The notes beneath the pieces are model-generated. The model made no database searches, had not been told where the DNA came from, and was given only the letters and a program-made list of their open reading frames with translations. DNA of 63,796 nucleotides, taken from NCBI GenBank assembly GCA_017512745.1, contig JAFWEV010000030.1:1-63796 (forward strand). Reading direction: 5' to 3'. This DNA comes from Oscillospiraceae bacterium. GTDB lineage: Bacteria > Bacillota > Clostridia > Oscillospirales > Ruminococcaceae. Shown here one piece after another: positions 16,499-25,887 of this stretch (the first letter of the stretch is position 1; each line of letters starts with the position of its first letter). The position numbers and the translations under genes were made by a program.

Positions 16499-16523
16499 AG
16501 CCCGCTCGATGAGCGGGCTTTTT
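16499..16523 (+). terminator. Rho-independent terminator
   Basis: AGCCCGCTC (16499-16507) pairs with GAGCGGGCT (16511-16519) around a 3-nt loop, followed by TTTTT. Confidence 0.92.
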
Positions 16524-16607
16524 CGTTTCTGCAAAGCATATCGTTATTACAATATGTACTATTTATACTGTATTTCACATATCGTAAAATAACGTTTTTC
16601 ATCAGTC

Positions 16608-18389
16608 TTAATTCGACATTATCTTGACCGCACCCTGCATTTTATCAAGGACTCTGAACAGATCGTGCTCCCTTTCCGTGATCATACCGGTGGTCTCGCC
16701 GAATTCCATAAGATCGGAACTGGTGAGATTCTGCTCCCACACAGGGAGTCCTTCTCCGTTCGGATCTCCGGTCCTGGCAAAGTTGATCCAGTAATCGGTC
16801 ATCTGGTCGCTCAGCTCACGGTCTCTCTCGGAGAAAAGCTTTGAGTCTTCCGGTATATTTCCGTAACAGTAGATCATTTCCCCACTGTGCCATGGTCCGA
16901 GCCTGCCGTTATCCTTGGAAAAATAGTATTCATATACCGGGATCTTATACATAACGGCTATTCTGTTGAGGCAGTAATGCGGATAGTCAAAGTACACCGC
17001 GCCCCAGATCTCCGCCCAGTATTCGGCAGCTTCCTCATCTGTGGATGCAGGATACAGCTCCAGAACCTCGTCGGCATATTCCTTAAAGTACCCTCGCACT
17101 CTCTGCTCGTAGTCGGACATCTTCGCATTGTTCATGATCAGGAATGAAGCGCTCTCCCTGCTGTTGTATCCGTGAAGTATCTGCTGCTCATTGTTCTCAT
17201 GCTGCATGTACGACCTGTATGGCATCCTGTTGAGGACATATCCGTCGATCGTTATGTGATGCTGGGTGCTCGCCTCTCCCACAAGTTCCTCCGCGGGAAT
17301 GTTCCTCAGTTCTCCGACCGTCGTACAGCCGTATCTCTCTTTCAGTTCATTTCCGCTTTTGATAGCTTCCTCATATGTTCTGAAAGAATGCGGCGGCTCT
17401 ACGGATGCGACGGTGGAACTCTCCAGGATTGCTCTCCTGAAAAGGCCGCTGGCTCTTGAAGAAGTGCAGAGCGCACTGACACACGCTGCTCCCGCCGATT
17501 CTCCGGCGACCGTCACATTTTTGGGGTCGCCTCCGAACGCAGCTATATTCTCCTTAACCCACTTCAGGGCTTTTATCTGGTCCAGAAGGCCGTAATTCCC
17601 GGTCGTATGATTCAGAGTCTCATTAGCAAGCTCACTGTCCGCATAGAACCCGAACACTCCGAGCCTGTATCCCATATTCACCACGACTGCGCCTTTCTCC
17701 GCAAGTCCGCGTCCGGCGTAATCGCCGTACCACGGCTGTCCCGTCTGAAGCGATCCCCCGTGGATATAGACTATGACGGGTAGTCCCGAGACGTCTCCCG
17801 CCGGTTTCCAGACATTTAGATAAAGTGAATCCTCGCTTACGGGAGCGATCCAGTTGTCGTCCAAACTTATTTTGTAGTCGTGGAATCCGATAATACGGAC
17901 GAGCGAATCATATATCGGAAGATTTGTGGGCTGCATGCTCATAGGGGCAAAAGTATCGCAGTGGAGAACTCCCTGCCACGGTTCGGGATCCTGCGGTTCA
18001 GCCCATCTGAGTTCGCCGACCGGAGGTTTGGCATAGGGTATCCCCGCGTATATCTCCGTTTTACCGTCCTCGGATATGACCCCGCACACATCTCCGCCGC
18101 TTACCGATACCGGCTCGGTATACACCGGATTCTCATATTCGACCGCCGGAACGCTTTTTACCGGAGGCCAGGTCAGGAACACTATTCCCGCGAAAACCGC
18201 GATCCATGCGATCCAGCTGAGCAGTTTCAGAAACCAGGATCTGTCGGGAAGGACTTTCGCTCTCAGGAAAAAGTATCCGGCAGAAAGCAGGATCACCAGG
18301 ACAAATCCCGAAACAGTATTCTTGTTCAGTTCAAGAACAGCAAGCATCAGAATCAGCAGTATCGAGTTTATGACCGTCATTATCACCAT
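16608..18389 (-). CDS. membrane-anchored type-B carboxylesterase
   Basis: 593 aa. The first 75 residues contain about three membrane helices, followed by an extracellular alpha/beta-hydrolase of the carboxylesterase/cholinesterase family (EIYAGIPYAKPPVGELRW, the family entry block). The nucleophile Ser lies in VAGESAGAA (about residue 296) and the His in GPWHSGE (about 500). The anchor is unusual, since family members are mostly soluble or simply secreted. AAGGA precedes the ATG by 9 nt. It is monocistronic and diverges from the ABC importer operon. Natural ester substrate unknown. Confidence 0.9.
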   Translation of the reverse strand: MVIMTVINSILLILMLAVLELNKNTVSGFVLVILLSAGYFFLRAKVLPDRSWFLKLLSWIAWIAVFAGIVFLTWPPVKSVPAVEYENPVYTEPVSVSGGDVCGVISEDGKTEIYAGIPYAKPPVGELRWAEPQDPEPWQGVLHCDTFAPMSMQPTNLPIYDSLVRIIGFHDYKISLDDNWIAPVSEDSLYLNVWKPAGDVSGLPVIVYIHGGSLQTGQPWYGDYAGRGLAEKGAVVVNMGYRLGVFGFYADSELANETLNHTTGNYGLLDQIKALKWVKENIAAFGGDPKNVTVAGESAGAACVSALCTSSRASGLFRRAILESSTVASVEPPHSFRTYEEAIKSGNELKERYGCTTVGELRNIPAEELVGEASTQHHITIDGYVLNRMPYRSYMQHENNEQQILHGYNSRESASFLIMNNAKMSDYEQRVRGYFKEYADEVLELYPASTDEEAAEYWAEIWGAVYFDYPHYCLNRIAVMYKIPVYEYYFSKDNGRLGPWHSGEMIYCYGNIPEDSKLFSERDRELSDQMTDYWINFARTGDPNGEGLPVWEQNLTSSDLMEFGETTGMITEREHDLFRVLDKMQGAVKIMSN

Positions 18390-18472
18390 AATTCAATTCC
18401 TTCTCCGAGTATTCTTTTTTAGTTATATTAACAATTTTTATGTTCCCTGAAAACCAGTAAAGGGTCATTTCA

Positions 18473-18503
18473 CGCCTGAAACACCTCTTCTCAGGCGCTT
18501 TTT
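18473..18503 (+). terminator. terminator-like hairpin with no upstream gene
   Basis: CGCCTGA (18473-18479) pairs with TCAGGCG (18491-18497), then CTTTTTTG. It reads rightward, yet the only gene to its left runs leftward. It may insulate the ABC promoter or end a short unannotated transcript. Confidence 0.6.
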
Positions 18504-18534
18504 TGACGATTATTTGGGCTATTTACACAAAATT

Positions 18535-18566
18535 CACTTTAGCGTAGTAGCACTTTAGCATGGTAG
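18535..18566. repeat. tandem 16-bp direct repeat before the ABC operon promoter
   Basis: CACTTTAGCGTAGTAG (18535-18550) is directly followed by CACTTTAGCATGGTAG (18551-18566), 14 of 16 identical, ending 4 bp before the -35 box. The spacing suits a regulator or activator binding site. Confidence 0.6.
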
Positions 18567-18570
18567 TGTG

Positions 18571-18599
18571 TTGACACAAAACGCCCGCTGTAGTAAGAT
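18571..18599 (+). promoter_or_regulatory. promoter of the amino acid ABC operon
   Basis: TTGACA (18571-18576) and TAAGAT (18594-18599) with a 17-nt spacer, 32 nt before the substrate-binding protein start. Confidence 0.85.
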
Positions 18600-18631
18600 A
18601 AGCACACGTTTTAAATCGGAGGGCTGAAATA

Positions 18632-19504
18632 ATGAAATACAACGCCAAAAAAACTATCGCATTGATCCTTTCAGTGGTCTTTGTCCTTATGCTTTTTGCA
18701 GGATGCGGATCATCATCGAATGGCGGAAACGAATCGAAACCGGCCAACAGGCTTGAAGAGATCAAGCAGCGCGGTTATATCACCGTAACGATGGAGCCAT
18801 ACTTCGCTCCCAATGAATTTATCGATTCTTCAAAAACCGGAGATGACCAGTACGTCGGATCCGATATAGAATTCGCAAAGTACATAGCTGAAAAGCTCGG
18901 TGTTGAACTGCAGCTCGTACCTCTGGAATTCGGCGCTGTTCTCTCCAGTATCGTTGAAGGCAAATACGATCTTGCGATCTCCGCTCTCGGTTACACTCCT
19001 GAAAGAGCTGAAAGCATGGAGCTGTCAAAGGGCTACTATTTCTCCGATGATGACCTCGGATACGGACTTGTCATAAGAGAGGCTGATAAGGATGTCATCA
19101 CATCCATCGAAGATCTCAAAGATAAGGTCGTCATGGCGCAGAGCGGTTCGCTTCAGGAATCGTTGCTCCTGCAGAACGTCAAGGAATACGGCGAACTCAA
19201 GGTCCTTTCATCCACACCTGACTGCTACATGGCCCTTTCCGAAGGTAAGAGCGACTGCGTTTGTGTTGCTGTTGCACACGTCCAGCTCTATATGGATGCA
19301 AATCCAGACTGCGGACTGTACGTAATGGAGAATGTCCACTTCGATACCCCCGAAGAGTTCGACGGAGCGAGAGTAGGCGCGCCGAAGGGCGAGACCGAAC
19401 TCATCGATTTTGTGAATGAATGTATCGATGAACTGCTCGCGAGCGGTCAGTATGCGGCATGGTATGACGAGTACAAGGAATATGCTGCGAAGCTTGGTGT
19501 ATAA
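18632..19504 (+). CDS. amino acid ABC transporter substrate-binding lipoprotein
   Basis: A 290-residue family 3 solute-binding protein for polar amino acids. Signal peptide ends at the lipobox LFAGC (Cys about 27). Family blocks follow: GSDIEFAKYIAEKLG, then a C-terminal lobe with YMALSEGKSDCV. GGAGGG precedes the ATG. First gene of a four-gene operon with permease, ATPase and an M20 amidohydrolase, which suggests uptake of an N-acylated or conjugated amino acid that is then hydrolysed. Confidence 0.93.
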   Translation: MKYNAKKTIALILSVVFVLMLFAGCGSSSNGGNESKPANRLEEIKQRGYITVTMEPYFAPNEFIDSSKTGDDQYVGSDIEFAKYIAEKLGVELQLVPLEFGAVLSSIVEGKYDLAISALGYTPERAESMELSKGYYFSDDDLGYGLVIREADKDVITSIEDLKDKVVMAQSGSLQESLLLQNVKEYGELKVLSSTPDCYMALSEGKSDCVCVAVAHVQLYMDANPDCGLYVMENVHFDTPEEFDGARVGAPKGETELIDFVNECIDELLASGQYAAWYDEYKEYAAKLGV

Positions 19505-19548
19505 TATACCAATCACTAATATCGCATTTCTCTAGGAGTTTTTGACTG

Positions 19549-20214
19549 ATGCTTGATCAACTTTCCAGAATATGGGCTAAATACTCATTTGTATATTGGA
19601 AGGGTCTCCTCGGAACACTGTGGCTGTCCGCAGTCACAGTGTTTTTCGCGACTCTTCTCGGTACCGTTTTAGCCGTCCTTAAACTGTCCAAATTCAAACC
19701 AGCTCAGTGGATCGTCGACATTTATGTAGAGATCATCCGCGGCACACCGGTACTGCTCCAGATATACTTCTTCTGGCTGCTTCTTCCGAGACTTGCCTCC
19801 ATAGAGCTCACCGATACGCAGAGCATCATCATAGCTCTTGTCGTAAATGCGAGCGCCTATGTCTGCGAGATCATCCGAGCCGGTATCCAGGCTGTGGATG
19901 TCGGCCAGCAGGAAGCGGGCCTCAGCCTGGGACTTACGGAGTTCCACACATTTATGCGGATCATTCTTCCTCAGGCTATAAAGAATATTCTTCCCGCGCT
20001 TGTCAACGAGTTCATCAATATGATCAAGCAGACGTCCCTTGCTTCGGTCTTCTTTATAAACGAGCTGACCACATCCTACAGAACGGTCCAGTCCACAACG
20101 TTCCTGGCGATACCCGCTCTGCTCATATCCGGCATAATCTATTTTGTCGTGACCTTCACTCTGACAAGGGGACTCAATTTCTTTGAAAAGAGGTTAAAAG
20201 CAAATGACAGATAA
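19549..20214 (+). CDS. amino acid ABC transporter permease
   Basis: A 221-residue His/Glu/Gln-type permease with about five membrane segments. The N-terminal [11 protein letters not shown] block and the conserved [14 protein letters not shown] and the cytoplasmic EAGLSLGLT loop that touches the ATPase are present. AGGAG precedes the ATG by about 10 nt. Its end overlaps the ATPase start by 11 nt, giving translational coupling. It probably works as a homodimer, since only one permease is encoded. Confidence 0.95.
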   Translation: MLDQLSRIWAKYSFVYWKGLLGTLWLSAVTVFFATLLGTVLAVLKLSKFKPAQWIVDIYVEIIRGTPVLLQIYFFWLLLPRLASIELTDTQSIIIALVVNASAYVCEIIRAGIQAVDVGQQEAGLSLGLTEFHTFMRIILPQAIKNILPALVNEFINMIKQTSLASVFFINELTTSYRTVQSTTFLAIPALLISGIIYFVVTFTLTRGLNFFEKRLKANDR

Positions 20215-20956
20215 ACACTCATTTGAGATCTTTAAGGTCATCGACCTCCATAAGTCCTTCACGAACGTAGACGTTCTCAAGGGCATAAACGCCACTGTCA
20301 AAGAAGGAGAGACGGTCTCCGTCATCGGCCCGTCCGGCGGCGGAAAGAGCACATTCCTGAGATGTCTCAATCTTCTTGAGAAACCAAACAGCGGATCCAT
20401 TCTGTACAAGGGAACCGATATCCTGAATCTTCCGAACAAGAAGGCTGTTTCCTCTTACCGTCAGAAGATCGGCATGGTGTTTCAGCACTTCAATGTCTTC
20501 CCGCATCTGACTGTTCTGGACAACATAACCCTTTCTCCGATCCTTGAAAAAAAAATGCCTAAGAATGAGGCTGAAGATAAGGCAAAGGAACTGCTCAACC
20601 GTGTCGGCCTTTACGACAAGATAGCCGAATACCCCACCAGACTGTCCGGAGGACAGAAGCAGCGTCTCGCCATTATAAGGGCTCTTGCCATGGAACCGGA
20701 AGTAATGCTCTATGACGAGCCCACAAGCGCCCTTGACCCCGAGATGGTCAAGGAAGTTCTCCAGGTCATTCAGGATCTCGCGCTGTCGGGAATGACTACG
20801 ATCATAGTGACACACGAAATGGGTTTTGCTAAACTTGTAAGTGACAGAGTAATGTTTATCGACGGAGGCCTCATCGTTGAAGAGGGTTCTCCGGAGCAGT
20901 TCTTCGAATCCCCTCAGAACGAGAGGACGAGGGAATTCCTCAGTAAAGTCTTATAA
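20204..20956 (+). CDS. amino acid ABC transporter ATP-binding protein
   Basis: A 250-residue GlnQ-type ATPase. Walker A GPSGGGKS (42-49), signature LSGGQKQR, Walker [15 protein letters not shown] and the switch His in VTHEMGF are all intact. AAGAGG precedes the ATG inside the permease end. Powers import by the preceding two proteins. Confidence 0.96.
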   Translation: MTDKHSFEIFKVIDLHKSFTNVDVLKGINATVKEGETVSVIGPSGGGKSTFLRCLNLLEKPNSGSILYKGTDILNLPNKKAVSSYRQKIGMVFQHFNVFPHLTVLDNITLSPILEKKMPKNEAEDKAKELLNRVGLYDKIAEYPTRLSGGQKQRLAIIRALAMEPEVMLYDEPTSALDPEMVKEVLQVIQDLALSGMTTIIVTHEMGFAKLVSDRVMFIDGGLIVEEGSPEQFFESPQNERTREFLSKVL

Positions 20957-20974
20957 TACCGGAGGTGTTGCGTT

Positions 20975-22411
20975 ATGACCGATATTGAATTTGTAAACAA
21001 GATCATCGACGAAAAGAAAGATGTTTTTATCGATGCCAGCGATAAGATCTACGGCTTTGCCGAACTGGCCTATGAAGAATTCCAGTCAATGGAGGTTCTC
21101 TGCCGTATCCTCGAAGATGAGGGATTTACCGTGGAGAAAGGTCTCGCGGAGATCCCGACATGCTTTACCGGCACATACGGTTCCGGCAAACCCGTTATCG
21201 GGATCCTCGGCGAATTCGATGCTCTCCCGGCGCTGAGTCAGGAACCCGGCAATCCGGTCCACACTCCGGTATGCGAAGGCGCCCCGGGACACGGATGCGG
21301 ACACTGCCTGCTCGGAGCAGGCGCGCTTGCCGCTGCTGTGGCTGTCAAGGAATATCTCAAAGAAACCGGTGAGTCCGGCACGGTCATCTATTTCGGCTGT
21401 CCCGCCGAAGAAGGCGCCGGTTCCAAACAGTTCATGGCGAGAGCCGGAATGTTTGATGACTGCGATTTCTGCTATACATGGCATCCTGCGACGCTGAACG
21501 ATGTTTCTGCCGACTCCGGCACAGCCATCATGGGCGCCAATTTCGAGTTCAACGGAGTGGCTGCGCACGCCGGCGGATCACCGTGGCTGGGCAGAAGCGC
21601 ACTTGACGCGGCGGAACTCATGAGTGTCGGCTGCAACTATTTGAGAGAACATATACTCGACGGACAGCGCATCCATTACGCGTATAGCGATGTCGGAGGC
21701 ACTTTCCCGAATGTCGTACAGGCATATGCGAAGGTAAAATATGAAGTCAGGGCAAGGACCGTCAAAGAGATGAAGGCTCTGTTCTCCAGAGTCGTCAAGG
21801 TTGCCCGAGGCGCCGCCGAGATGACCGAAACCAAGATGTCTTACGATATAACCATGGCCTTCTCCGATTTCTCATCAAACAGCGTGCTCGCAAAAGTCGC
21901 CAGCGACTGTCTTAAGGAGATCGGCGCTCCGGCCTGGGACGATGAGGATTACAAACTTGCCAAGAAGTATATGAGATCCTATGACAAGATGCAGCAGGAA
22001 GGCATCCGCGCATCTATCATTGAGACATTCGGAGACGAAGATCTGGATGAGCTCCTCGACAAGCCTCTGCACAGCGGCGTCATCGAGTACGATAAGTCCA
22101 AAGGACGCTTTATGGGCGGATCCTCCGACGTAGGCGATGTGACATACGCGACACCTACAGCTGAGCTGCATGTCGCGACCGCTTGTCTCGGAAACGTCGG
22201 GCACACATGGCAGATGGCCGGACAGGCCGGAAGCACGATCGGGCACAAGGGCATGATCACAGCCGGAAAAGCCATCGCGCTCTCATGCATCAGAACGATG
22301 CACGATCCGGAAGTGATGAAAGCTGCCCGCGAGGAGTACATCAAGAAGAGCGGCGGAAAGTACGAATGTCCGCTGCCGGATTATGTGAAACCTCCTATCG
22401 GAAAATATTGA
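20975..22411 (+). CDS. M20 family amidohydrolase, AbgB-like
   Basis: A 478-residue M20 zinc peptidase of the AbgB (p-aminobenzoyl-glutamate hydrolase subunit)/aminoacylase group. Metal-site blocks ILGEFDALP, GHGCGHCLLG and CPAEEGAGSK are seen, with the dimerisation lid between (VAAHAGGSPWLGRSALDA). GGAGGTG precedes the ATG. It sits 18 nt after the ABC ATPase and before a strong terminator, so it probably hydrolyses the imported amide in the cytoplasm. A second AbgA-like subunit is absent, so it may be a homomer. Confidence 0.9.
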   Translation: MTDIEFVNKIIDEKKDVFIDASDKIYGFAELAYEEFQSMEVLCRILEDEGFTVEKGLAEIPTCFTGTYGSGKPVIGILGEFDALPALSQEPGNPVHTPVCEGAPGHGCGHCLLGAGALAAAVAVKEYLKETGESGTVIYFGCPAEEGAGSKQFMARAGMFDDCDFCYTWHPATLNDVSADSGTAIMGANFEFNGVAAHAGGSPWLGRSALDAAELMSVGCNYLREHILDGQRIHYAYSDVGGTFPNVVQAYAKVKYEVRARTVKEMKALFSRVVKVARGAAEMTETKMSYDITMAFSDFSSNSVLAKVASDCLKEIGAPAWDDEDYKLAKKYMRSYDKMQQEGIRASIIETFGDEDLDELLDKPLHSGVIEYDKSKGRFMGGSSDVGDVTYATPTAELHVATACLGNVGHTWQMAGQAGSTIGHKGMITAGKAIALSCIRTMHDPEVMKAAREEYIKKSGGKYECPLPDYVKPPIGKY

Positions 22412-22426
22412 TTGATCATTCTTCAG

Positions 22427-22455
22427 GACACCGGGAGCATCCCGGTGTCTTTTTT
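22427..22455 (+). terminator. Rho-independent terminator of the ABC operon
   Basis: GACACCGGGA (22427-22436) pairs with TCCCGGTGTC (22440-22449) around a 3-nt loop, followed by six T. Confidence 0.94.
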
Positions 22456-22517
22456 GTATTGACGACTGCACTTTGTGATACAATGAGCATAAAGTTAATT
22501 GAAAGGATCTGATACCC

Positions 22518-23468
22518 ATGAAGATTGTATTGATGGAACCTCTCGGCATATCAAAGGAAAAGCTTGGATCCCTTAAAGACAGCATCACTTCACTCGGTCA
22601 CGAGTTTGTCTCGTATGATGCATTCACTCTCGATCACGAAGAGCTTAAGGCACGTGCCGAAGGAGCAGATGCCCTTATCATCGCAAATCATCCTCTGCCC
22701 GGTGATGTGATCAGATCCTGCGATAATCTCAAATTCATCTCTGTCGCATTTGTGGGCATCGACCATGTGGATGTTGAAGCCTGCAAAGAGAAGAACATCA
22801 AGATCTCAAACACCGGCGGCTACTGCAATGATGCCGTTGCTGAACTTGCCATAGGCCTTGCTATAGACTGCCTCAGGAACATCTCCAGAGGTGACGCATC
22901 CGTTCAGGCACTGGGTGGCAAAGCCGGTCTGCAGGGAAATGAACTGTTCGGCAAGACGGTCGGTATCATCGGTACAGGCGCTATCGGTCTGCGCACTGCG
23001 GAGATCTTCAAGGTGTTCGGATGCAAACTGCTTGGATACAGCCGTACGGAAAGGCCCGCAGCAAAAGAACTCGGGCTGGAATACGTATCCCTTCATGAAC
23101 TTATGGAGCGCTCGGACATCATCTCCGTCCACACTCCGCTCACCCCGGCCACTAAAGGTCTGATCGGCCCCGACGAGATCGGCGCAATGAAGCAGGGCGC
23201 CATCCTCATCAACACGGCAAGAGGACCCGTTGTGGACACAGCTTCCCTTGCGGAGGCTCTGAAGGCCGGAAAGATAAAAGCCGGTCTTGATGTCTTTGAA
23301 AATGACCCGCCTCTTGCAGCGGATCATCCGCTCATCGGTGTTCCGAACCTTGTGTGCACTCCTCATGTCGGCTTTGATACCAAGGAATCCATTGCGCGCC
23401 GCGCCGATATGGCGTTTGAAAATGTGACCGAGTGGTTCAAGGGAAATCAGATAAGGAAGATGCTTTGA
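22518..23468 (+). CDS. D-2-hydroxyacid dehydrogenase family protein
   Basis: A 316-residue NAD-dependent D-2-hydroxyacid dehydrogenase. Rossmann motif GIIGTGAIGLRTA, the INTARGPVVDT strand with the active Arg, a Glu in the DVFENDPP region and the C-terminal His in CTPHVGF are visible. It reduces or oxidises a 2-keto/2-hydroxy acid; it could also be a SerA-like phosphoglycerate dehydrogenase without ACT domain. AAAGGAT precedes the ATG. It is followed after 4 nt by a small membrane protein gene, probably co-transcribed. Confidence 0.9.
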   Translation: MKIVLMEPLGISKEKLGSLKDSITSLGHEFVSYDAFTLDHEELKARAEGADALIIANHPLPGDVIRSCDNLKFISVAFVGIDHVDVEACKEKNIKISNTGGYCNDAVAELAIGLAIDCLRNISRGDASVQALGGKAGLQGNELFGKTVGIIGTGAIGLRTAEIFKVFGCKLLGYSRTERPAAKELGLEYVSLHELMERSDIISVHTPLTPATKGLIGPDEIGAMKQGAILINTARGPVVDTASLAEALKAGKIKAGLDVFENDPPLAADHPLIGVPNLVCTPHVGFDTKESIARRADMAFENVTEWFKGNQIRKML

Positions 23469-23472
23469 TATC

Positions 23473-24123
23473 TTGAATACTAAAGATACTTTTTACTTTC
23501 CGGTGAAGCTGACGGAGAATGAGATCTCCGTGTACAGGACCTGGGGACTTATGCAGCAGAAATACCGCATATCCGTTCTCAGTCTGTTTGCCATGATCTA
23601 TGTTCTCGTTCTCACGGTAAAGTATCTCGACAGAGGAAATGTTCTCAGGCTTGCCCCCCTCACCGCATTCCTCGATTTTCTCCGTCTTCCTTCCGGAAAA
23701 TTCACATTCTATACGCTTCTCATGGATCTTGTCTTACTTGCTCTGATGGGTCTGCTTGCATTTGTTCTCATACGGCATCAGCGGTCCATCAATTCAAGCG
23801 TCGTGACACAGAAGCTCATAACGTGCCGGATCGACGCTCCGGAATGTATCGTTCACTGCACGCTCTCAAGAGGCGACGAGGAGATAGAAAAGCAGGATAT
23901 AGGGATCTATCAGGCAACGTCCGTGTGCGATCCCTTCTCCCATACATTCCTTCTCAACGGTATCTCATATCTTGTGGGCATCAATTCTGCGGCAGAGATA
24001 TATCCGGACAGCGTGAGATTCCGAAGGCTTCTCGAAAAACCGCAGGCCTTCCCCATGGACAGATCGGACATGCGCGTCTACTGTGACAGAGTGAGAAGTG
24101 TCATAGCGTCCATCGAACAGTAA
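23473..24123 (+). CDS. hypothetical membrane protein
   Basis: 216 aa, TTG start in the best-fitting frame; the possible AAGGA site is about 15 nt away, so the start is uncertain. Two membrane helices are predicted near residues 33-52 and 84-104; the rest is a soluble domain with several Cys and a SHTFLLNGISYLVGIN segment. I recognise no family. It begins 4 nt after the dehydrogenase stop and ends before a terminator, so it is likely transcribed with it. Confidence 0.6.
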   Translation: MNTKDTFYFPVKLTENEISVYRTWGLMQQKYRISVLSLFAMIYVLVLTVKYLDRGNVLRLAPLTAFLDFLRLPSGKFTFYTLLMDLVLLALMGLLAFVLIRHQRSINSSVVTQKLITCRIDAPECIVHCTLSRGDEEIEKQDIGIYQATSVCDPFSHTFLLNGISYLVGINSAAEIYPDSVRFRRLLEKPQAFPMDRSDMRVYCDRVRSVIASIEQ

Positions 24124-24130
24124 CAGATGA

Positions 24131-24165
24131 CCCCGCAGCTCTTTGCGAACTGCGGGGCCTTATTA
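24131..24165 (+). terminator. terminator hairpin between convergent genes
   Basis: CCCCGCAG (24131-24138) pairs with CTGCGGGG (24150-24157), then CCTTATTAT. It ends the dehydrogenase pair and faces the MBL gene. Confidence 0.8.
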
Positions 24166-24175
24166 TATCTTTCTG

Positions 24176-25798
24176 TTATGACTTAATGTCATTAATAAGT
24201 TTGATAATACTTTTTGTATATTTTTTCAATTCCTTGTTGGAAAGACTCCTTGCGGTATGGAGAAGGGCCTCCAATTCCTCGAAGGCGGCCATGAGCTTAT
24301 TGTATTCCTCAGACTGATGTTTGACGGTGTACTTCTCCTGCTGCTGTCCCATAGGCTTCTTAATCGGAACTCCGTCGGTGATCCTCACAAACTCACCCTT
24401 TGCGAGATCATATTCTGTTCCGCTGTAAGGGGCGTACGTCTCAACTCCGAATTCATCCCTGACCGCTTCCGCGAACTGAGTGCAGACATCATCTTCGCCG
24501 TGGTTCACGAAAACGACTTCCGGCATCTTCTTAAAGCCATGCAGCCACCTGATGAGGCCGTCTCTGTCGGCATGTCCGGATGTTCCAGGCAGGAGATCTA
24601 TCTCCGCCTTGACCGCTATGTCTTCTCCGAACAGTTTTACCGATTCAGCTCCTTCATAGAGTATTCTTCCGAGCGTTCCCTCGGACTGGAATCCCACAAA
24701 TGCTATCAGACACTCCGGTCTCCACAGATTGTGCTTGAGATGATGCCTTATTCTTCCGGCATCGCACATTCCGGATGCGGAAAGGATGACCTTCGGTTCA
24801 AGATCCGTGTTGAGCGCTTTGGACTCTTCCACATCTATGGACAGTTCAAGTCCGTCAAATACGAGCGGATTCACTCCCTCGCCGACAAGCGCTTTCGTCT
24901 CATCGTCAAGGTAATCCTCGTCGCAGGTCTGAAACACTTTTGTTGCTTCGGAAGCGAGCGGGCTGTCCACGACAACTCTGAATCCGTCGTGACCTTTGAC
25001 AAGGCCTCTCTCCTTTATCTCTCTGATAAAGTAGAGCATCTCCTGTGTTCTGCCGACTGCAAAGCACGGGATCACGACATTCCCTCCTCTGTCGAGGGTC
25101 CTCTGTATCATCGCGGCCAGGGCTTCGGCATGACCCGTATCGCTCTTCTGGTGATACCTGGTGCCGTAAGTGGATTCTATCAGGAGATAGTCCGCATCAT
25201 CCACAAATGCGGGATCCTTGACTATGGGATGATTGAGATTTCCTACGTCCCCTGAAAAGACTATCTTTTTCGTAACGCCGTTTTCCGTCATCCAGACTTC
25301 TATGCATGCCGATCCCAGCAGATGCCCTATATCCTTAAAACGTATGGAGACCTCATCACAGATCTTTATAACTTCATCATACCTGCACGGAACAAGCAGC
25401 TCCAGGGTCTCCTCTGCATCTCTGCTGTCATATATGGGTTCGACCTTTTGCTTCCCGGCTCTTTTACCCTTCCTGTTCTTGTACTCCGCTTCCGTCTCCT
25501 GGATGTGCGCGCAGTCCATGAGCATGAGCTTTGCGAGGCTGCAGGTCGCTTCCGTGGCATATATCTTTCCGGCAAATCCACTTTTTCTCATGAGAGGAAG
25601 ATTTCCCGAATGGTCAATGTGCGCATGTGTCAGCAGCACGAAATCAACGGCATTGCCGTCGACAGGGATCACCTGATTCTCAAACATGTCCTTCCCCTGC
25701 TCCATGCCGCAGTCGACAACAAACTTAACATTGCCCACTTCCACAAATGTGCAGCTTCCGGTCACTTCATGTGTTGCGCCTAAAAAAGTAATATTCAT
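24176..25798 (-). CDS. metallo-beta-lactamase/beta-CASP RNase-like protein
   Basis: A 540-residue MBL-fold hydrolase with the beta-CASP and RMMBL modules of CPSF73-like nucleases. The zinc motif HAHIDHSG (about 58-65), a His in DIGHLLGSA, an Asp in FSGDVGN, the GHADRDGL block and a C-terminal VNHGE are present. Likely RNA processing or decay. A C-terminal coiled stretch follows residue 490. GAGG precedes the ATG by about 9 nt, and a TATAAT box lies at 25831-25836 on this strand. It diverges from another MBL-fold gene. Confidence 0.88.
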   Translation of the reverse strand: MNITFLGATHEVTGSCTFVEVGNVKFVVDCGMEQGKDMFENQVIPVDGNAVDFVLLTHAHIDHSGNLPLMRKSGFAGKIYATEATCSLAKLMLMDCAHIQETEAEYKNRKGKRAGKQKVEPIYDSRDAEETLELLVPCRYDEVIKICDEVSIRFKDIGHLLGSACIEVWMTENGVTKKIVFSGDVGNLNHPIVKDPAFVDDADYLLIESTYGTRYHQKSDTGHAEALAAMIQRTLDRGGNVVIPCFAVGRTQEMLYFIREIKERGLVKGHDGFRVVVDSPLASEATKVFQTCDEDYLDDETKALVGEGVNPLVFDGLELSIDVEESKALNTDLEPKVILSASGMCDAGRIRHHLKHNLWRPECLIAFVGFQSEGTLGRILYEGAESVKLFGEDIAVKAEIDLLPGTSGHADRDGLIRWLHGFKKMPEVVFVNHGEDDVCTQFAEAVRDEFGVETYAPYSGTEYDLAKGEFVRITDGVPIKKPMGQQQEKYTVKHQSEEYNKLMAAFEELEALLHTARSLSNKELKKYTKSIIKLINDIKS

Positions 25799-25872
25799 TT
25801 CCGTAACCTCGGAATCTTTATACTGTCTTTATTATACAGCCAATCGGCGCTGTTCTGTTATCCTTTTGCATA

Positions 25873-25881
25873 TGCTAGAAT
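25873..25881 (+). promoter_or_regulatory. extended -10 directly before a start codon (leaderless candidate)
   Basis: TGCTAGAAT lies so close that the expected transcript start, about 7 nt on, is the A of the ATG at 25888. No Shine-Dalgarno sequence is visible between. Confidence 0.5.
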
Positions 25882-25887
25882 TGTGTC

